Assembly: GCF_008692845.1 (NCBI RefSeq)
Contig: NZ_VXJW01000004.1
Span: 302,712 to 366,711 of the forward strand
DNA: 64,000 bases
Source: Salmonella enterica subsp. arizonae
GTDB taxonomy: Bacteria > Pseudomonadota > Gammaproteobacteria > Enterobacterales > Enterobacteriaceae
Direction: 5' to 3'
The translations under genes were made by a program, and so were the position numbers. Under the pieces are notes generated by a model. That model was not told the origin of the DNA, did not search any database, and saw only the letters and a program-made list of their open reading frames with translations. Position 1 is the first letter of the stretch, and the number at the start of each line of letters is the position of its first letter. Below, piece after piece: positions 50,079 to 59,167 of the stretch.

Positions 50079-51519
50079 GGTCATTCTACCGTTGTTAGCC
50101 TATCTGGTGGTGGTATTCGGGGTCTCGGTTTACGCCATGCGCAAACGTAGCGCAGGCACCTTTTTAAACGAATATTTTCTCGGCAGCCGTTCGATGGGCG
50201 GAATCGTGCTCGCGATGACGCTTACCGCCACCTATATTAGCGCCAGTTCATTTATCGGCGGTCCCGGCGCGGCTTATAAATACGGTTTAGGCTGGGTCTT
50301 GCTGGCGATGATCCAGCTTCCCGCCGTCTGGCTTTCACTGGGTATTCTGGGTAAAAAATTCGCGATCCTGGCGCGTCGCTATGATGCCGTCACGCTTAAC
50401 GATATGCTATTCGCCCGCTACCAAAGCCGCCTGCTGGTATGGCTGGCCAGCCTGAGTCTATTAGTCGCGTTTATTGGCGCAATGACCGTACAATTTATCG
50501 GCGGCGCGCGACTGCTGGAAACCGCGGCGGGGATTCCCTACGAAACCGGCCTGCTAATATTTGGCGTCAGTATCGCGCTCTATACGGCGTTTGGCGGCTT
50601 TCGCGCCAGCGTACTTAACGATACGCTACAGGGCCTGGTGATGCTGGTCGGCACGATAGTGCTGCTGGTAGGCGTGGTTCATGCGGCGGGGGGTTTAAGC
50701 CAGGCAGTTGACACTCTGCACGCCATCGATCCCCAACTGGTGACGCCGCAGGGCGCCGATGACATACTATCTCCCGCCTTTATGACCTCTTTTTGGGTGC
50801 TGGTCTGTTTTGGCGTGGTTGGCCTGCCGCATACGGCGGTGCGCTGCATCTCTTATAAAGACAGTAAAGCGGTACACCGCGGCATTATTATCGGTACGAT
50901 TGTCGTGGCGATGTTAATGTTCGGAATGCACCTTGCCGGCGCGCTGGGTCGTGCGGTGCTTCCGGATCTCACGGTGCCGGATCTGGTGATCCCCACCCTG
51001 ATGGTGAAAGTCTTGCCGCCGTTTGCCGCTGGGATCTTTCTTGCTGCGCCCATGGCGGCGATCATGTCGACCATTAACGCTCAATTGCTGCAAAGTTCCG
51101 CGACGATCATTAAAGATCTCTATCTCAACCTGCGTCCTGAGCAGTTGCAAAACGAGATCCGGCTGAAGCGTATGTCGGCAGCAATTACATTACTGTTAGG
51201 CGCGCTGTTGCTGCTGGCTGCGTGGAAACCGCCAGAGATGATCATTTGGCTCAACCTGCTGGCGTTTGGCGGGCTGGAAGCCGTCTTCCTGTGGCCGCTG
51301 GTGCTGGGCCTGTACTGGGAGCGGGCAAACGCGGCAGGCGCGTTAAGCGCCATGATCGTTGGCGGCGTGCTCTATGCCCTGCTTGCCACATTTAATATTC
51401 AGTACTTGGGCTTTCATCCGATTGTGCCCGCGTTGCTGCTAAGTTTACTGGCTTTTCTGATCGGAAATCGATTCGGTTCCTCCGCTCCGCAAGCCACCGT
51501 GTTGTCTACTGATAAATAA
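50068..51519 (+). CDS. panF: Sodium/pantothenate symporter
   Basis: Na+-coupled pantothenate importer of the sodium-solute symporter family, 483 aa, with about 13 membrane helices. The SSF segments [20 protein letters not shown] and [20 protein letters not shown] are clear. ATG 50068 gives [14 protein letters not shown] as in E. coli; the start lies within yhdT, so translation is likely coupled. prmA follows 11 bp after. Confidence 0.97.
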   Translation: MQLEVILPLLAYLVVVFGVSVYAMRKRSAGTFLNEYFLGSRSMGGIVLAMTLTATYISASSFIGGPGAAYKYGLGWVLLAMIQLPAVWLSLGILGKKFAILARRYDAVTLNDMLFARYQSRLLVWLASLSLLVAFIGAMTVQFIGGARLLETAAGIPYETGLLIFGVSIALYTAFGGFRASVLNDTLQGLVMLVGTIVLLVGVVHAAGGLSQAVDTLHAIDPQLVTPQGADDILSPAFMTSFWVLVCFGVVGLPHTAVRCISYKDSKAVHRGIIIGTIVVAMLMFGMHLAGALGRAVLPDLTVPDLVIPTLMVKVLPPFAAGIFLAAPMAAIMSTINAQLLQSSATIIKDLYLNLRPEQLQNEIRLKRMSAAITLLLGALLLLAAWKPPEMIIWLNLLAFGGLEAVFLWPLVLGLYWERANAAGALSAMIVGGVLYALLATFNIQYLGFHPIVPALLLSLLAFLIGNRFGSSAPQATVLSTDK

Positions 51520-51530
51520 AGAGTTTTGCC

Positions 51531-52412
51531 ATGCCATGGATCCAATTGAAACTGAATACCACCGGCGCGAATGCTGAAGCGCTGAGTGATGCGCTGATGG
51601 AAGCGGGCGCCGTTTCCATCACCTTTCAGGATACGCACGATACGCCAGTATTTGAGCCGTTGCCGGGCGAAACCCGTCTGTGGGGCGATACCGATGTGAT
51701 CGGTCTGTTCGACGCCGAAACCGACATGAAAGAGGTTGTCGCTATTCTGGAGCAACATCCGCTGCTGGGCACCGGGTTTGCCCATAAAATCGAACAACTG
51801 GAAGATAAAGACTGGGAACGTGAATGGATGGATAATTTCCACCCGATGCGCTTTGGCGAACGCCTGTGGATTTGTCCGAGCTGGCGCGACATCCCGGATG
51901 AGAATGCGGTCAACGTGATGCTCGATCCGGGTCTGGCGTTCGGTACGGGTACGCACCCCACCACATCCTTATGCCTGCAATGGCTGGACGGGCTCGATCT
52001 TAACGGCAAAACCGTGATCGACTTCGGCTGCGGTTCCGGCATTCTGGCGATTGCCGCGCTGAAGCTGGGGGCGGCAAAGGCGATTGGCGTTGATATCGAT
52101 CCGCAGGCTATCCAGGCCAGTCGCGATAATGCCGAACGCAACGGCGTGTCTGACCGACTGGAGCTGTACCTACCGAAAGACCAGCCAGACGCTATGAAAG
52201 CCGACGTGGTCGTCGCTAACATCCTGGCTGGCCCATTACGCGAACTGGCCCCGTTAATCAGCGTACTGCCCGTTGAGGGCGGTCTGCTGGGGCTTTCAGG
52301 TATTCTCGCCAGCCAGGCAGAAAGCGTCTGCGATGCTTACGCCGAGCTTTTCACTCTCGACCCGGTCGTCGAAAAAGAAGAGTGGTGCCGCATTACTGGC
52401 CGTAAGAAATAG
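51531..52412 (+). CDS. prmA: Ribosomal protein L11 methyltransferase
   Basis: SAM-dependent enzyme (293 aa) that trimethylates L11 at lysines and the N-terminus. An N-terminal L11-recognition domain is joined to a Rossmann methyltransferase domain with motif [21 protein letters not shown], acidic motif GVDIDPQA and NILAGPL. Last gene of yhdT-panF-prmA; terminator follows. Confidence 0.97.
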   Translation: MPWIQLKLNTTGANAEALSDALMEAGAVSITFQDTHDTPVFEPLPGETRLWGDTDVIGLFDAETDMKEVVAILEQHPLLGTGFAHKIEQLEDKDWEREWMDNFHPMRFGERLWICPSWRDIPDENAVNVMLDPGLAFGTGTHPTTSLCLQWLDGLDLNGKTVIDFGCGSGILAIAALKLGAAKAIGVDIDPQAIQASRDNAERNGVSDRLELYLPKDQPDAMKADVVVANILAGPLRELAPLISVLPVEGGLLGLSGILASQAESVCDAYAELFTLDPVVEKEEWCRITGRKK

Positions 52413-52421
52413 TTCTTGTCT

Positions 52422-52445
52422 GCGTGGCCGCCTGGCCACGCTTTT
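52422..52445 (+). terminator. Terminator of panF-prmA
   Basis: Perfect 8-bp stem GCGTGGCC / GGCCACGC with a 4-base loop, followed by TTTT, 9 bp after prmA. Confidence 0.88.
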
Positions 52446-52549
52446 CTCCACACAATTCGCCTTAACGCCTTTCTGCCACTCCGATATAATATTATATAAC
52501 ATATTGATTAATATAATAATTTTCTTAATTAAATTCATCGGATGAATGC

Positions 52550-53194
52550 ATGAAATTACCTCTTTGTACCGCGACATTACTCACACTCTTTTTGCCCCCC
52601 CTTTCCGCGTTTGCCGCCATTCAGGAAGAGGCGCATCAGCTTTGCCAGACTGATATAAATCAACCGCCTGGCGATATCCTCTCGACGTCTGAAGTTCACG
52701 TCTCCCCGCTGGAAGTGCAGTATATTGATAGTCCCTCTGAATTAGTTAATAACGGTCAACCCCTTCAGGCAAGCATGAAAAGCTTTGCCGCCAATACTAT
52801 CCGTCTGGATGACCAGCGATATACGCTGGAAGAGTTCCATTTTCATGTTCCGGCTGAAAACACGATTGATGGCAAACGCTACGCCATGGAGTTACACCTG
52901 ATGCATCGGAATTCGAACGGCGACCTTGCCGTTGTCGCGGTGATATTTACAGAAGGCACGGCAAATAAAACGCTGGAGCGCCTGTGGCAATCTATCCCCA
53001 CATTGTTAGAAAAGCGTGCAACGTTATTTGCGCCAGTGGATATTAATCAGTTACTACCGGCGGACAAAACGTACTGGCGCTTCAACGGATCGCAGCCATC
53101 GCCACTCTGTTTAGAAAATGCCGCCTGGGTTGTTCTGCAGCATCCGCTAACACTCTCTTCAGCGCAGTTGGAAAAATTCGCATGCCGTTCATAA
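52550..53194 (+). CDS. Alpha-carbonic-anhydrase-like periplasmic protein with altered active site
   Basis: 214-aa protein with a Sec signal peptide ending SAFA (residue 22) and an alpha-type carbonic anhydrase core. The three zinc histidines are kept: H97 and H99 (EEFHFHVPAEN) and H116 (MELHLMH). Other key sites differ: the gate threonine (TTPP in active enzymes) reads PSPL at 183-186, and the proton-shuttle His of NNGH is Gln (NNGQ, residue 70). The usual N-terminal HWGY...W segment and the C-terminal RPVQPLN segment are absent, so it is shorter than the usual 240-250 aa. It may be a slow or non-catalytic relative. AT-rich promoter region upstream (52480-52530). Not part of the E. coli K-12 prmA-dusB interval. 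Confidence 0.8.
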   Translation: MKLPLCTATLLTLFLPPLSAFAAIQEEAHQLCQTDINQPPGDILSTSEVHVSPLEVQYIDSPSELVNNGQPLQASMKSFAANTIRLDDQRYTLEEFHFHVPAENTIDGKRYAMELHLMHRNSNGDLAVVAVIFTEGTANKTLERLWQSIPTLLEKRATLFAPVDINQLLPADKTYWRFNGSQPSPLCLENAAWVVLQHPLTLSSAQLEKFACRS

Positions 53195-53415
53195 AGATTA
53201 AAGCGTGTTTGCTCGCCCCCTACAGTCTGGCAATGGTGAAAAATTACGCGCAACGGGAAAATGATCTTGTCCTGAAACGAGACGGCGATCCCATTCATTT
53301 GGGGTAATCCGCTTATAAAAAAGCAGATTATCCCGTTTATCTTATTCCCGGACGAAGAAATAAAGAGAAGTTACGGGAATTTGTAAGCGCGTACAAAACC
53401 GCCATCAACAAATAA
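53182..53415 (+). pseudogene. Gene remnant with an in-frame stop, possibly a LysR C-terminus
   Basis: One reading frame from ATG 53182 runs 41 codons to TAA 53305 and then, in the same frame, continues open for 35 codons to TAA 53413. Read together it gives ...LLAPYSLAMVKNYAQREND... then, after the stop, ADYPVYLIPGRRNKEKLREF. The pattern resembles the end of a LysR effector domain (LLP...V...L, then P-x-Y-L-x-x-P-x-R, then a final helix), but that assignment is my inference. It overlaps the last 13 bp of the carbonic-anhydrase-like gene and lies before the dusB promoter. It could also be non-coding. Confidence 0.35.
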
Positions 53416-53504
53416 CCATTTGATTTTACTGAATTATAAATTTGTTTTGCCGTTTTTAAACACGATTCATTGATCTACGACAGTGGATTGTTCAAAGTTT
53501 GGCC

Positions 53505-53533
53505 TTTCATCTCGTGCAAAAAATGCGTAATAT
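53505..53533 (+). promoter_or_regulatory. dusB-fis promoter
   Basis: -35 TTTCAT (53505-53510), 17-bp spacer and -10 TAATAT (53528-53533), followed by a GC-rich discriminator (ACGCCGCC). This equals the E. coli fis promoter sequence, whose discriminator makes it growth-rate and ppGpp controlled. Confidence 0.85.
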
Positions 53534-53572
53534 ACGCCGCCTTGCAGTCACAGTATGGTCATTTCTTAACTC

Positions 53573-54538
53573 ATGCGCATCGGACAATATCAGCTCAGAA
53601 ATCGCCTGATCGCAGCGCCCATGGCTGGCATTACTGACAGACCTTTTCGGACGCTGTGCTATGAGATGGGAGCAGGATTGACGGTATCCGAGATGATGTC
53701 TTCTAACCCGCAAGTGTGGGAAAGCGATAAATCTCGTTTACGGATGGTGCACGTTGATGAGCCAGGCATTCGCACGGTGCAAATTGCCGGCGGCTCTCCG
53801 GTTGAAATGGCCGATGCCGCACGTATTAACGTGGAAAACGGTGCCCAGATTATTGATATCAATATGGGGTGCCCGGCGAAGAAAGTGAATCGTAAGCTTG
53901 CAGGTTCAGCCCTCTTGCAGTACCCGGATTTAGTGAAGTCTATACTCGTCGGGGTCGTAAACGCAGTGGACGTTCCTGTGACTCTCAAGATTCGCACCGG
54001 CTGGGCGCCGGAACACCGTAACTGCGTAGAGATTGCCCAACTGGCTGAAGATTGTGGTATTCAGGCTCTGACCATCCATGGCCGCACCCGCGCCTGTTTG
54101 TTCAACGGAGACGCTGAATACGATAGTATTCGGGCAGTTAAGCAGGAAGTTTCCATTCCGATTATCGCGAATGGCGACATTACTAACCCGCATAAAGCCA
54201 GAGCTGTTCTCGACTATACAGGGGCGGATGCCCTGATGATAGGCCGCGCAGCTCAGGGAAGACCCTGGATCTTTCGGGAAATCCAGCATTATCTGGACAC
54301 TGGGGAGCTGCTCCCGCCGCTGCCGCTGGCAGAGGTGAAGCGCTTGCTTTGCGCGCATGTTCGGGAACTGCATGACTTTTACGGTCAGGCAAAAGGGTAC
54401 CGAATCGCGCGTAAACACGTCTCCTGGTATCTCCAGGAGCATGCTCCAAATGACCAGTTTCGGCGCACATTCAACGCTATTGAGGATGCCAGCGAACAGC
54501 TGGAGGCGTTGGAGGCATACTTCGAAAATTTTGCGTAA
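53573..54538 (+). CDS. dusB: tRNA-dihydrouridine synthase B
   Basis: FMN-dependent enzyme (321 aa) that reduces U17 in tRNA to dihydrouridine. Catalytic cysteine C100 ([13 protein letters not shown]), substrate segment TIHGRTR and FMN-phosphate residues ([16 protein letters not shown]) are present. First gene of dusB-fis; translation of dusB is known to support fis expression in E. coli. Confidence 0.97.
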   Translation: MRIGQYQLRNRLIAAPMAGITDRPFRTLCYEMGAGLTVSEMMSSNPQVWESDKSRLRMVHVDEPGIRTVQIAGGSPVEMADAARINVENGAQIIDINMGCPAKKVNRKLAGSALLQYPDLVKSILVGVVNAVDVPVTLKIRTGWAPEHRNCVEIAQLAEDCGIQALTIHGRTRACLFNGDAEYDSIRAVKQEVSIPIIANGDITNPHKARAVLDYTGADALMIGRAAQGRPWIFREIQHYLDTGELLPPLPLAEVKRLLCAHVRELHDFYGQAKGYRIARKHVSWYLQEHAPNDQFRRTFNAIEDASEQLEALEAYFENFA

Positions 54539-54563
54539 ACAGAAATAAAGAGCTGACAGAACT

Positions 54564-54860
54564 ATGTTCGAACAACGCGTAAATTCTGACGTACTGACCG
54601 TTTCTACCGTTAACTCTCAGGATCAGGTAACCCAAAAACCCCTGCGTGACTCGGTTAAACAGGCACTGAAGAACTATTTTGCTCAACTAAACGGTCAGGA
54701 TGTTAATGACCTGTATGAGCTGGTACTGGCTGAAGTAGAACAGCCCCTGTTGGACATGGTGATGCAATACACCCGTGGTAACCAGACCCGTGCTGCTCTG
54801 ATGATGGGCATCAACCGTGGTACGCTGCGTAAAAAATTAAAAAAATACGGCATGAACTAA
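54564..54860 (+). CDS. fis: DNA-binding protein Fis
   Basis: Nucleoid protein and inversion factor (98 aa) that bends DNA, activates rRNA promoters and acts in Hin-type inversion. The helix-turn-helix is at the C-terminus ([21 protein letters not shown]); the sequence appears identical to that of E. coli. 25 bp after dusB; terminator follows. Confidence 0.99.
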
Positions 54861-54883
54861 TTTCGATTAGCTAACTGCTTGTT

Positions 54884-54922
54884 TAAAAAGGCGCTACTCG
54901 GCATGGGGAAGCGCCTTTTTTA
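54884..54922 (+). terminator. Terminator of dusB-fis
   Basis: Stem AAAAAGGCGCT / AGCGCCTTTTT with a loop, followed by a T run, about 25 bp after fis. Confidence 0.85.
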
Positions 54923-54945
54923 TACGCACCACATGGAATTTGGTC

Positions 54946-55830
54946 ATGAAAGCGGAATGTGAACCTCAGTACTTTGGCGATGAATCGAAAAAAATTATTC
55001 TCGGCGACGCGCTAACAGAACTTAAAAAACTGCCTTCTGAAAGCATTGACTTAATTTTTGCCGATCCGCCGTACAATATCGGAAAAGATTTCGACGGTAT
55101 GGTGGAATCCTGGGACGAGGCGTCTTTTCTGGCCTGGCTGTATGAATGCGTTGATGAATGCTACCGCGTGCTGAAGAAACACGGCACTATGTATATCATG
55201 AACAGCACAGAAAATATGCCGTATATTGATCTCAAATGTCGAACGCTTTTTACCATCAAAAGCCGTATCGTCTGGTCCTATGATAGTTCCGGAGTACAGG
55301 CGAAAAAATACTTTGGTTCTATGTATGAACCGATCCTGATGATGGTAAAAGACTCAAAAACCTATACCTTTAACCGTGACGCGATTCTGGTCGAAACCAC
55401 TACGGGCGCTAAGCGCGCGTTAATTGATTATCGAAAAAACCCGCCCCAACCGTACAATCAGAAAAAAGTGCCGGGCAATGTCTGGTCATTTCCACGCGTA
55501 CGTTATCTGATGGATGAATATGAAAACCATCCTACGCAAAAACCCAGCGCGCTGCTAAAACGGATCATACTGGCCTCTTCTAACCTGGGCGATACCGTGC
55601 TGGATCCTTTCGCAGGTAGTTTTACCACGGGCGCTGTCGCAGCGGCGTCAGGACGTAAGTTTATCGGTATTGAAATCAATAATGAGTACGTAAAAATCGG
55701 CCTCAGAAGATTGAGCGTCACTTCGCATTATTCAGAAAATGATCTTGCAAAAGTCAAAAAGAGAAAGACCAAAAACCGGTCAAAAAAACAGAGAAATGCC
55801 GTGATAAATGCACGATCTTCAGAGAAGTAA
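54946..55830 (+). CDS. yhdJ: Orphan DNA adenine methyltransferase YhdJ (ATGCAT)
   Basis: N6-adenine methyltransferase of the beta class (294 aa): catalytic motif IV FADPPYN comes before motif I DPFAGSFTTG. E. coli and Salmonella YhdJ methylate the second A in ATGCAT. No restriction enzyme gene is near. ATG 54946 chosen (MKAECEPQYFG); an in-frame TTG two codons earlier is not needed. The basic C-terminal tail (KKRKTKNRSKKQRN) is longer in charge than average. An ATGCAT site lies just downstream at 55892. Confidence 0.95.
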   Translation: MKAECEPQYFGDESKKIILGDALTELKKLPSESIDLIFADPPYNIGKDFDGMVESWDEASFLAWLYECVDECYRVLKKHGTMYIMNSTENMPYIDLKCRTLFTIKSRIVWSYDSSGVQAKKYFGSMYEPILMMVKDSKTYTFNRDAILVETTTGAKRALIDYRKNPPQPYNQKKVPGNVWSFPRVRYLMDEYENHPTQKPSALLKRIILASSNLGDTVLDPFAGSFTTGAVAAASGRKFIGIEINNEYVKIGLRRLSVTSHYSENDLAKVKKRKTKNRSKKQRNAVINARSSEK

Positions 55831-55916
55831 AGGCATCGTAAGTCCGTTTTTCAGCGTCAAAAATTTATGTATATTCCCAATACACATGGGCATGCATGAA
55901 TACACAGGATTTGACG

Positions 55917-56081
55917 ATGATACGTAAATATTGGTGGCTGGTTGTGTTTGCCGTCTCCGTTTTTCTTTTTGATGCGCTTTTGATGCAATGGATCGAGTTG
56001 ATGGCGACTGAACAGGATAAGTGTCAGAACATGGATTCTGTTAACCCTCTCAAATTAATCAATTGTACCGACCTGGAGTAG
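55917..56081 (+). CDS. yhdU: Small membrane protein YhdU (DUF2556)
   Basis: 54-aa protein starting MIRKYWWLVVFAVSVFLFDA with one membrane helix, then a short polar tail with two cysteines. GGA 7 bp before ATG 55917 supports this start; an in-frame ATG 7 codons upstream (55896) is an alternative. Function unknown. Confidence 0.8.
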   Translation: MIRKYWWLVVFAVSVFLFDALLMQWIELMATEQDKCQNMDSVNPLKLINCTDLE

Positions 56082-56230
56082 TGAACCGGGCGACTTAACC
56101 TATGATTATTTATCGCCTGGCTCTCTTTTATCCCTTATAAAATCAGGGCATTAACACATTTTAAGGATAAAAGAACGGATGATACTGTCTCGTCCTTTTC
56201 TTTCCTGCATAACCAATAAGCTAACGATAC

Positions 56231-56923
56231 ATGCCGGTTAGTGAGTACAACCACATCCTTGTGGCGGTTTTATTTGCTGTTGCTATTTTTCCATCCTATA
56301 CCGCATTCAATATGGCCGGACGCTTTGCCGGAAGCGCCAGAATGAGCGCCTGGATATGGCTAATAGGCGGCGGCTTCGCACTGGGCGTCTGTATTTTGGC
56401 TATGCATTTTGTCGGGATGCTGGTGATGGATCACGCGATTAACATACGCTTCGATCCTTTCCTCACTGGTTTCTCCATGCCGATCGCACTCGACTCCCCC
56501 CTTTTTGCGTTATGGCTGATCAGCGCTGAAAAATTGCGCCTTCGCCGTTTACTGCCGGGCGTGCTGGTGATGAGGCCGGGCATCAGCGCAATGCATTATA
56601 CCGGGATGGCGGCGCTGCAATTCGCCTCTCTTATCGTCTGGAATAACGCGTGGATCGCGCTTTCGTGAATGAACTCAGCGAGGCAGGCGACGGCGCGACC
56701 ATTGTTGCGGCTATTGTCGCACAAGCAAAAGCGTTAAATCTGCAAATTGTGGCGAAAGGCGTAGAAAATGAAACGCAGCAACAATTTCTGACTCAATTGG
56801 GGTGCCATAAGCTTCAGAGGTTTTTTGTATGGCAAACCGCGCACTGCAGCGAAAATTTCTCGCGATATTCACGATCCCACCAATACATTTGCCAAATCAA
56901 TATATGATACCAACTCCAAATAA
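56231..56923 (+). pseudogene. Decayed MHYT-(GGDEF)-EAL c-di-GMP protein
   Basis: A 145-codon frame (56231-56668) encodes the first part of an MHYT sensor domain with AMHFVGML and AMHYTGMA. It then collides near 56645-56650 with the distal part of an EAL phosphodiesterase domain in another frame (VDRAFVNEL...IVAKGVEN...FLTQLGCHKLQ). The GGDEF domain and most of EAL are missing, so an internal deletion of probably more than 1 kb joined the ends out of frame. A further one-base insertion near 56818 shifts the EAL tail; removing it restores QGFLYGKP...AKSIYD to TAA 56923. The EAL signature region itself is gone. A full-length counterpart (STM3388-type) occupies this place in S. Typhimurium. Confidence 0.85.
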
Positions 56924-56925
56924 TA

Positions 56926-57588
56926 TCATGCTTGTTCTGCCTGATATTCATTCGACACTAACTGTGTCACACCGCCAGTCGGGCTTAGCATTTTTAATAC
57001 GTTATCGACTAACGCTGGCGCCTGCTTATAAAGATCATAACTTGCGGGATTCATTAACCAGTTCTTTACTATTCCGCTAAAACTACCGTGCAGAATAATT
57101 AATATGACGTCTAAATCAAGACTGCCCGAGATCAACTTTTTATCCATACATCGCTGCAATACTTCAAGCAGCGTCTGATGATGGAAACCAATCTTTTCAC
57201 GAATAGTCTGCTCTGATATCATACCGTTATGAAACTCACATTTATGATATAAAATCTGCATTAATGCCTGCTGGCGAGGAACTGCCGCAATATATTGTAA
57301 GGCAGCAATCAATCTCTCACGTAAATCCTGTAAAGGATTATCATTCCAGCATCCTGTAAGCCTATCCTGAATAAGCTCACGTAAAGGCGGTTGCTGTAAC
57401 CAAACCTCGTTAAACAACTGCGTTTTATTCTCAAAGTGCCAGTAGATGGCTCCCCGCGTGACCTCAGCGGCATCAGCGATATCGTTTAGCGTCGTATTGG
57501 CAACGCCGCGCAAAGCGAACTGCACAATAGCGGTTTCAATCAGATGTTGCCGTGTTTTAAGCGCATCCGCCTTCGTTTTCTTCGCCAT
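56926..57588 (-). CDS. acrS: TetR-family repressor AcrS (EnvR)
   Basis: Regulator of 220 aa, divergent from acrEF; in E. coli it represses acrAB. N-terminal helix-turn-helix (TTLNDIADAAEVTRGAIYWHFENK) and AcrR-like C-terminal domain. ATG 57588 (MAKKTKADALKTRQ) chosen; the longer in-frame start adds MVQDSLI with no family match. Its 3' end lies 2 bp from the decayed MHYT/EAL gene. Confidence 0.94.
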   Translation of the reverse strand: MAKKTKADALKTRQHLIETAIVQFALRGVANTTLNDIADAAEVTRGAIYWHFENKTQLFNEVWLQQPPLRELIQDRLTGCWNDNPLQDLRERLIAALQYIAAVPRQQALMQILYHKCEFHNGMISEQTIREKIGFHHQTLLEVLQRCMDKKLISGSLDLDVILIILHGSFSGIVKNWLMNPASYDLYKQAPALVDNVLKMLSPTGGVTQLVSNEYQAEQA

Positions 57589-57998
57589 AATTAAACTATC
57601 CTGGACCATAAAAACGATAAATACGCTGATAAAACATTCAGCGCAAAAAACAACTTTACCATGTCCTTTTTAGCCAGACGAGAGACAACCGTTTTAATTT
57701 CGCACAATATCACCAATTAATAATAATAATAAATGATTTAGCTAAATATATTCACATAAAATATGTATTTATAATTATGTTATTCGACATCATATTTTTA
57801 CTAATAGGGACATTATGAGAAAGCAAAGAATGGTTCTTTTTTTTGCTTTTATGTGCCGTGAACCACATCCCAAAATAAGTATTGCTTACATCACAAGCTA
57901 ATAATTTGTAGGATACCGACTGCTATTCTATTTTTCGCGCGTTAACGCCTTACCGTTATCCGGTAAATAACGAGCTTTCGGTTTTTTAAGGAACAGTA
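57589..57998. other. Divergent control region acrS-acrE
   Basis: 410 bp, strongly AT-rich (57710-57800 especially), with a perfect inverted repeat at 57950-57966 near acrE. H-NS silences acrEF in Salmonella and E. coli, and the AT-rich composition fits. No gene is seen. Confidence 0.6.
57950..57966. promoter_or_regulatory. Inverted repeat upstream of acrE
   Basis: TTACCG-TTATC-CGGTAA, perfect 6-bp arms, 33 bp before the acrE start. It might be a regulator site or an RNA hairpin in the leader; it does not match the AcrR operator I know. Confidence 0.4.
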
Positions 57999-59156
57999 AT
58001 GACGAAACATGCCAGGTTTTCACTCCTGCCCTCATTCATCATATTCTCTGCTGCGTTGCTGGCCGGTTGTAACGACCAGGGAGATACCCAAGCTCATCCC
58101 GGCGAGCCGCAAGTCACCATCGATGTGGTCGAAACAGCGCCGTTAGCCGTAACGACCGAACTTCCCGGACGGACGTCTGCATTTCGCATTGCGGAGGTTC
58201 GCCCCCAAGTGAGCGGGATCGTGCTTAAAAGAAATTTCACCGAAGGTAGCGATGTAGAAGCCGGGCAGTCGCTTTATCAAATCGATCCTGCCACTTATCA
58301 GGCCGATTATGACAGCGCCAAAGGCGAACTTGCTAAAAGCGAAGCGGCTGCGGCTATCGCGCACCTGACGGTCAAACGCTATGTTCCGCTGGTCGGCACA
58401 AAATATATCAGTCAACAGGAATATGATCAGGCGCTTGCCGACGCCCGTCAGTCCGATGCCGCCGTTGTTGCGGCGAAAGCCGCTGTAGAAAGCGCTCGTA
58501 TTAACCTCGCGTATACTAAAGTCACCTCTCCCATCAGCGGACGTATAGGAAAATCTAACGTGACTGAAGGCGCGTTGGTGACTAACGGCCAGTCAACTGA
58601 ACTGGCTACCGTACAGCAACTCGACCCGATTTATGTCGACGTTACGCAATCAAGCAACGACTTTATGCGACTCAGGCAATCCGTCGAACAAGGTAGTCTG
58701 CATAAAGATAGCGCCAGTAGCACCGTTGAGCTGGTAATGGAAAATGGTCAGGTCTACCCGCTTAAAGGCACGCTGCAATTTTCCGACGTTACCGTAGATG
58801 AAAGCACCGGCTCTATCACGCTCAGGGCAGTTTTCCCCAACCCACAGCACAGCTTGCTTCCCGGTATGTTTGTCCGCGCCCGCATTGATGAAGGCGTCCA
58901 GCCTAATGCCATCCTTGTCCCCCAACAGGGGGTGACCCGCACGCCGCGCGGCGACGCAATGGTGATGGTGGTTAACGATAAAAGCCAGGTCGAGGCCCGT
59001 AACGTCGTGGCGGCACAGGCTATCGGTGATAAGTGGCTCATTAGCGAAGGGTTAAAACCGGGCGATAAAGTCATTGTCAGCGGCTTACAAAAAGCGCGAC
59101 CGGGCGTCAAGGTGAAAGCTACTACCGATGCTCCGACAACGAAAAAGGCGCAATAA
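57999..59156 (+). CDS. acrE: Multidrug efflux periplasmic adaptor AcrE
   Basis: Lipoprotein membrane-fusion protein (385 aa) that couples the RND pump AcrF to TolC. Lipobox LLAGC (lipidated C24), lipoyl halves around RPQVSGIVLKRNFTEG and SPISGRIGKSNVTEG, an alpha-hairpin, and the beta-barrel domain. Paralogue of AcrA, with 11 bp to acrF. Usually silent, but can replace AcrAB when activated. Confidence 0.97.
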   Translation: MTKHARFSLLPSFIIFSAALLAGCNDQGDTQAHPGEPQVTIDVVETAPLAVTTELPGRTSAFRIAEVRPQVSGIVLKRNFTEGSDVEAGQSLYQIDPATYQADYDSAKGELAKSEAAAAIAHLTVKRYVPLVGTKYISQQEYDQALADARQSDAAVVAAKAAVESARINLAYTKVTSPISGRIGKSNVTEGALVTNGQSTELATVQQLDPIYVDVTQSSNDFMRLRQSVEQGSLHKDSASSTVELVMENGQVYPLKGTLQFSDVTVDESTGSITLRAVFPNPQHSLLPGMFVRARIDEGVQPNAILVPQQGVTRTPRGDAMVMVVNDKSQVEARNVVAAQAIGDKWLISEGLKPGDKVIVSGLQKARPGVKVKATTDAPTTKKAQ

Positions 59157-59167
59157 GGTAACCGTAC

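Noticed and set aside
54946..55830. yhdJ as part of a restriction-modification system
   Set aside because: No endonuclease gene is next to it and the family is known as an orphan methylase; the yhcG pseudogene is about 49 kb away and unrelated.
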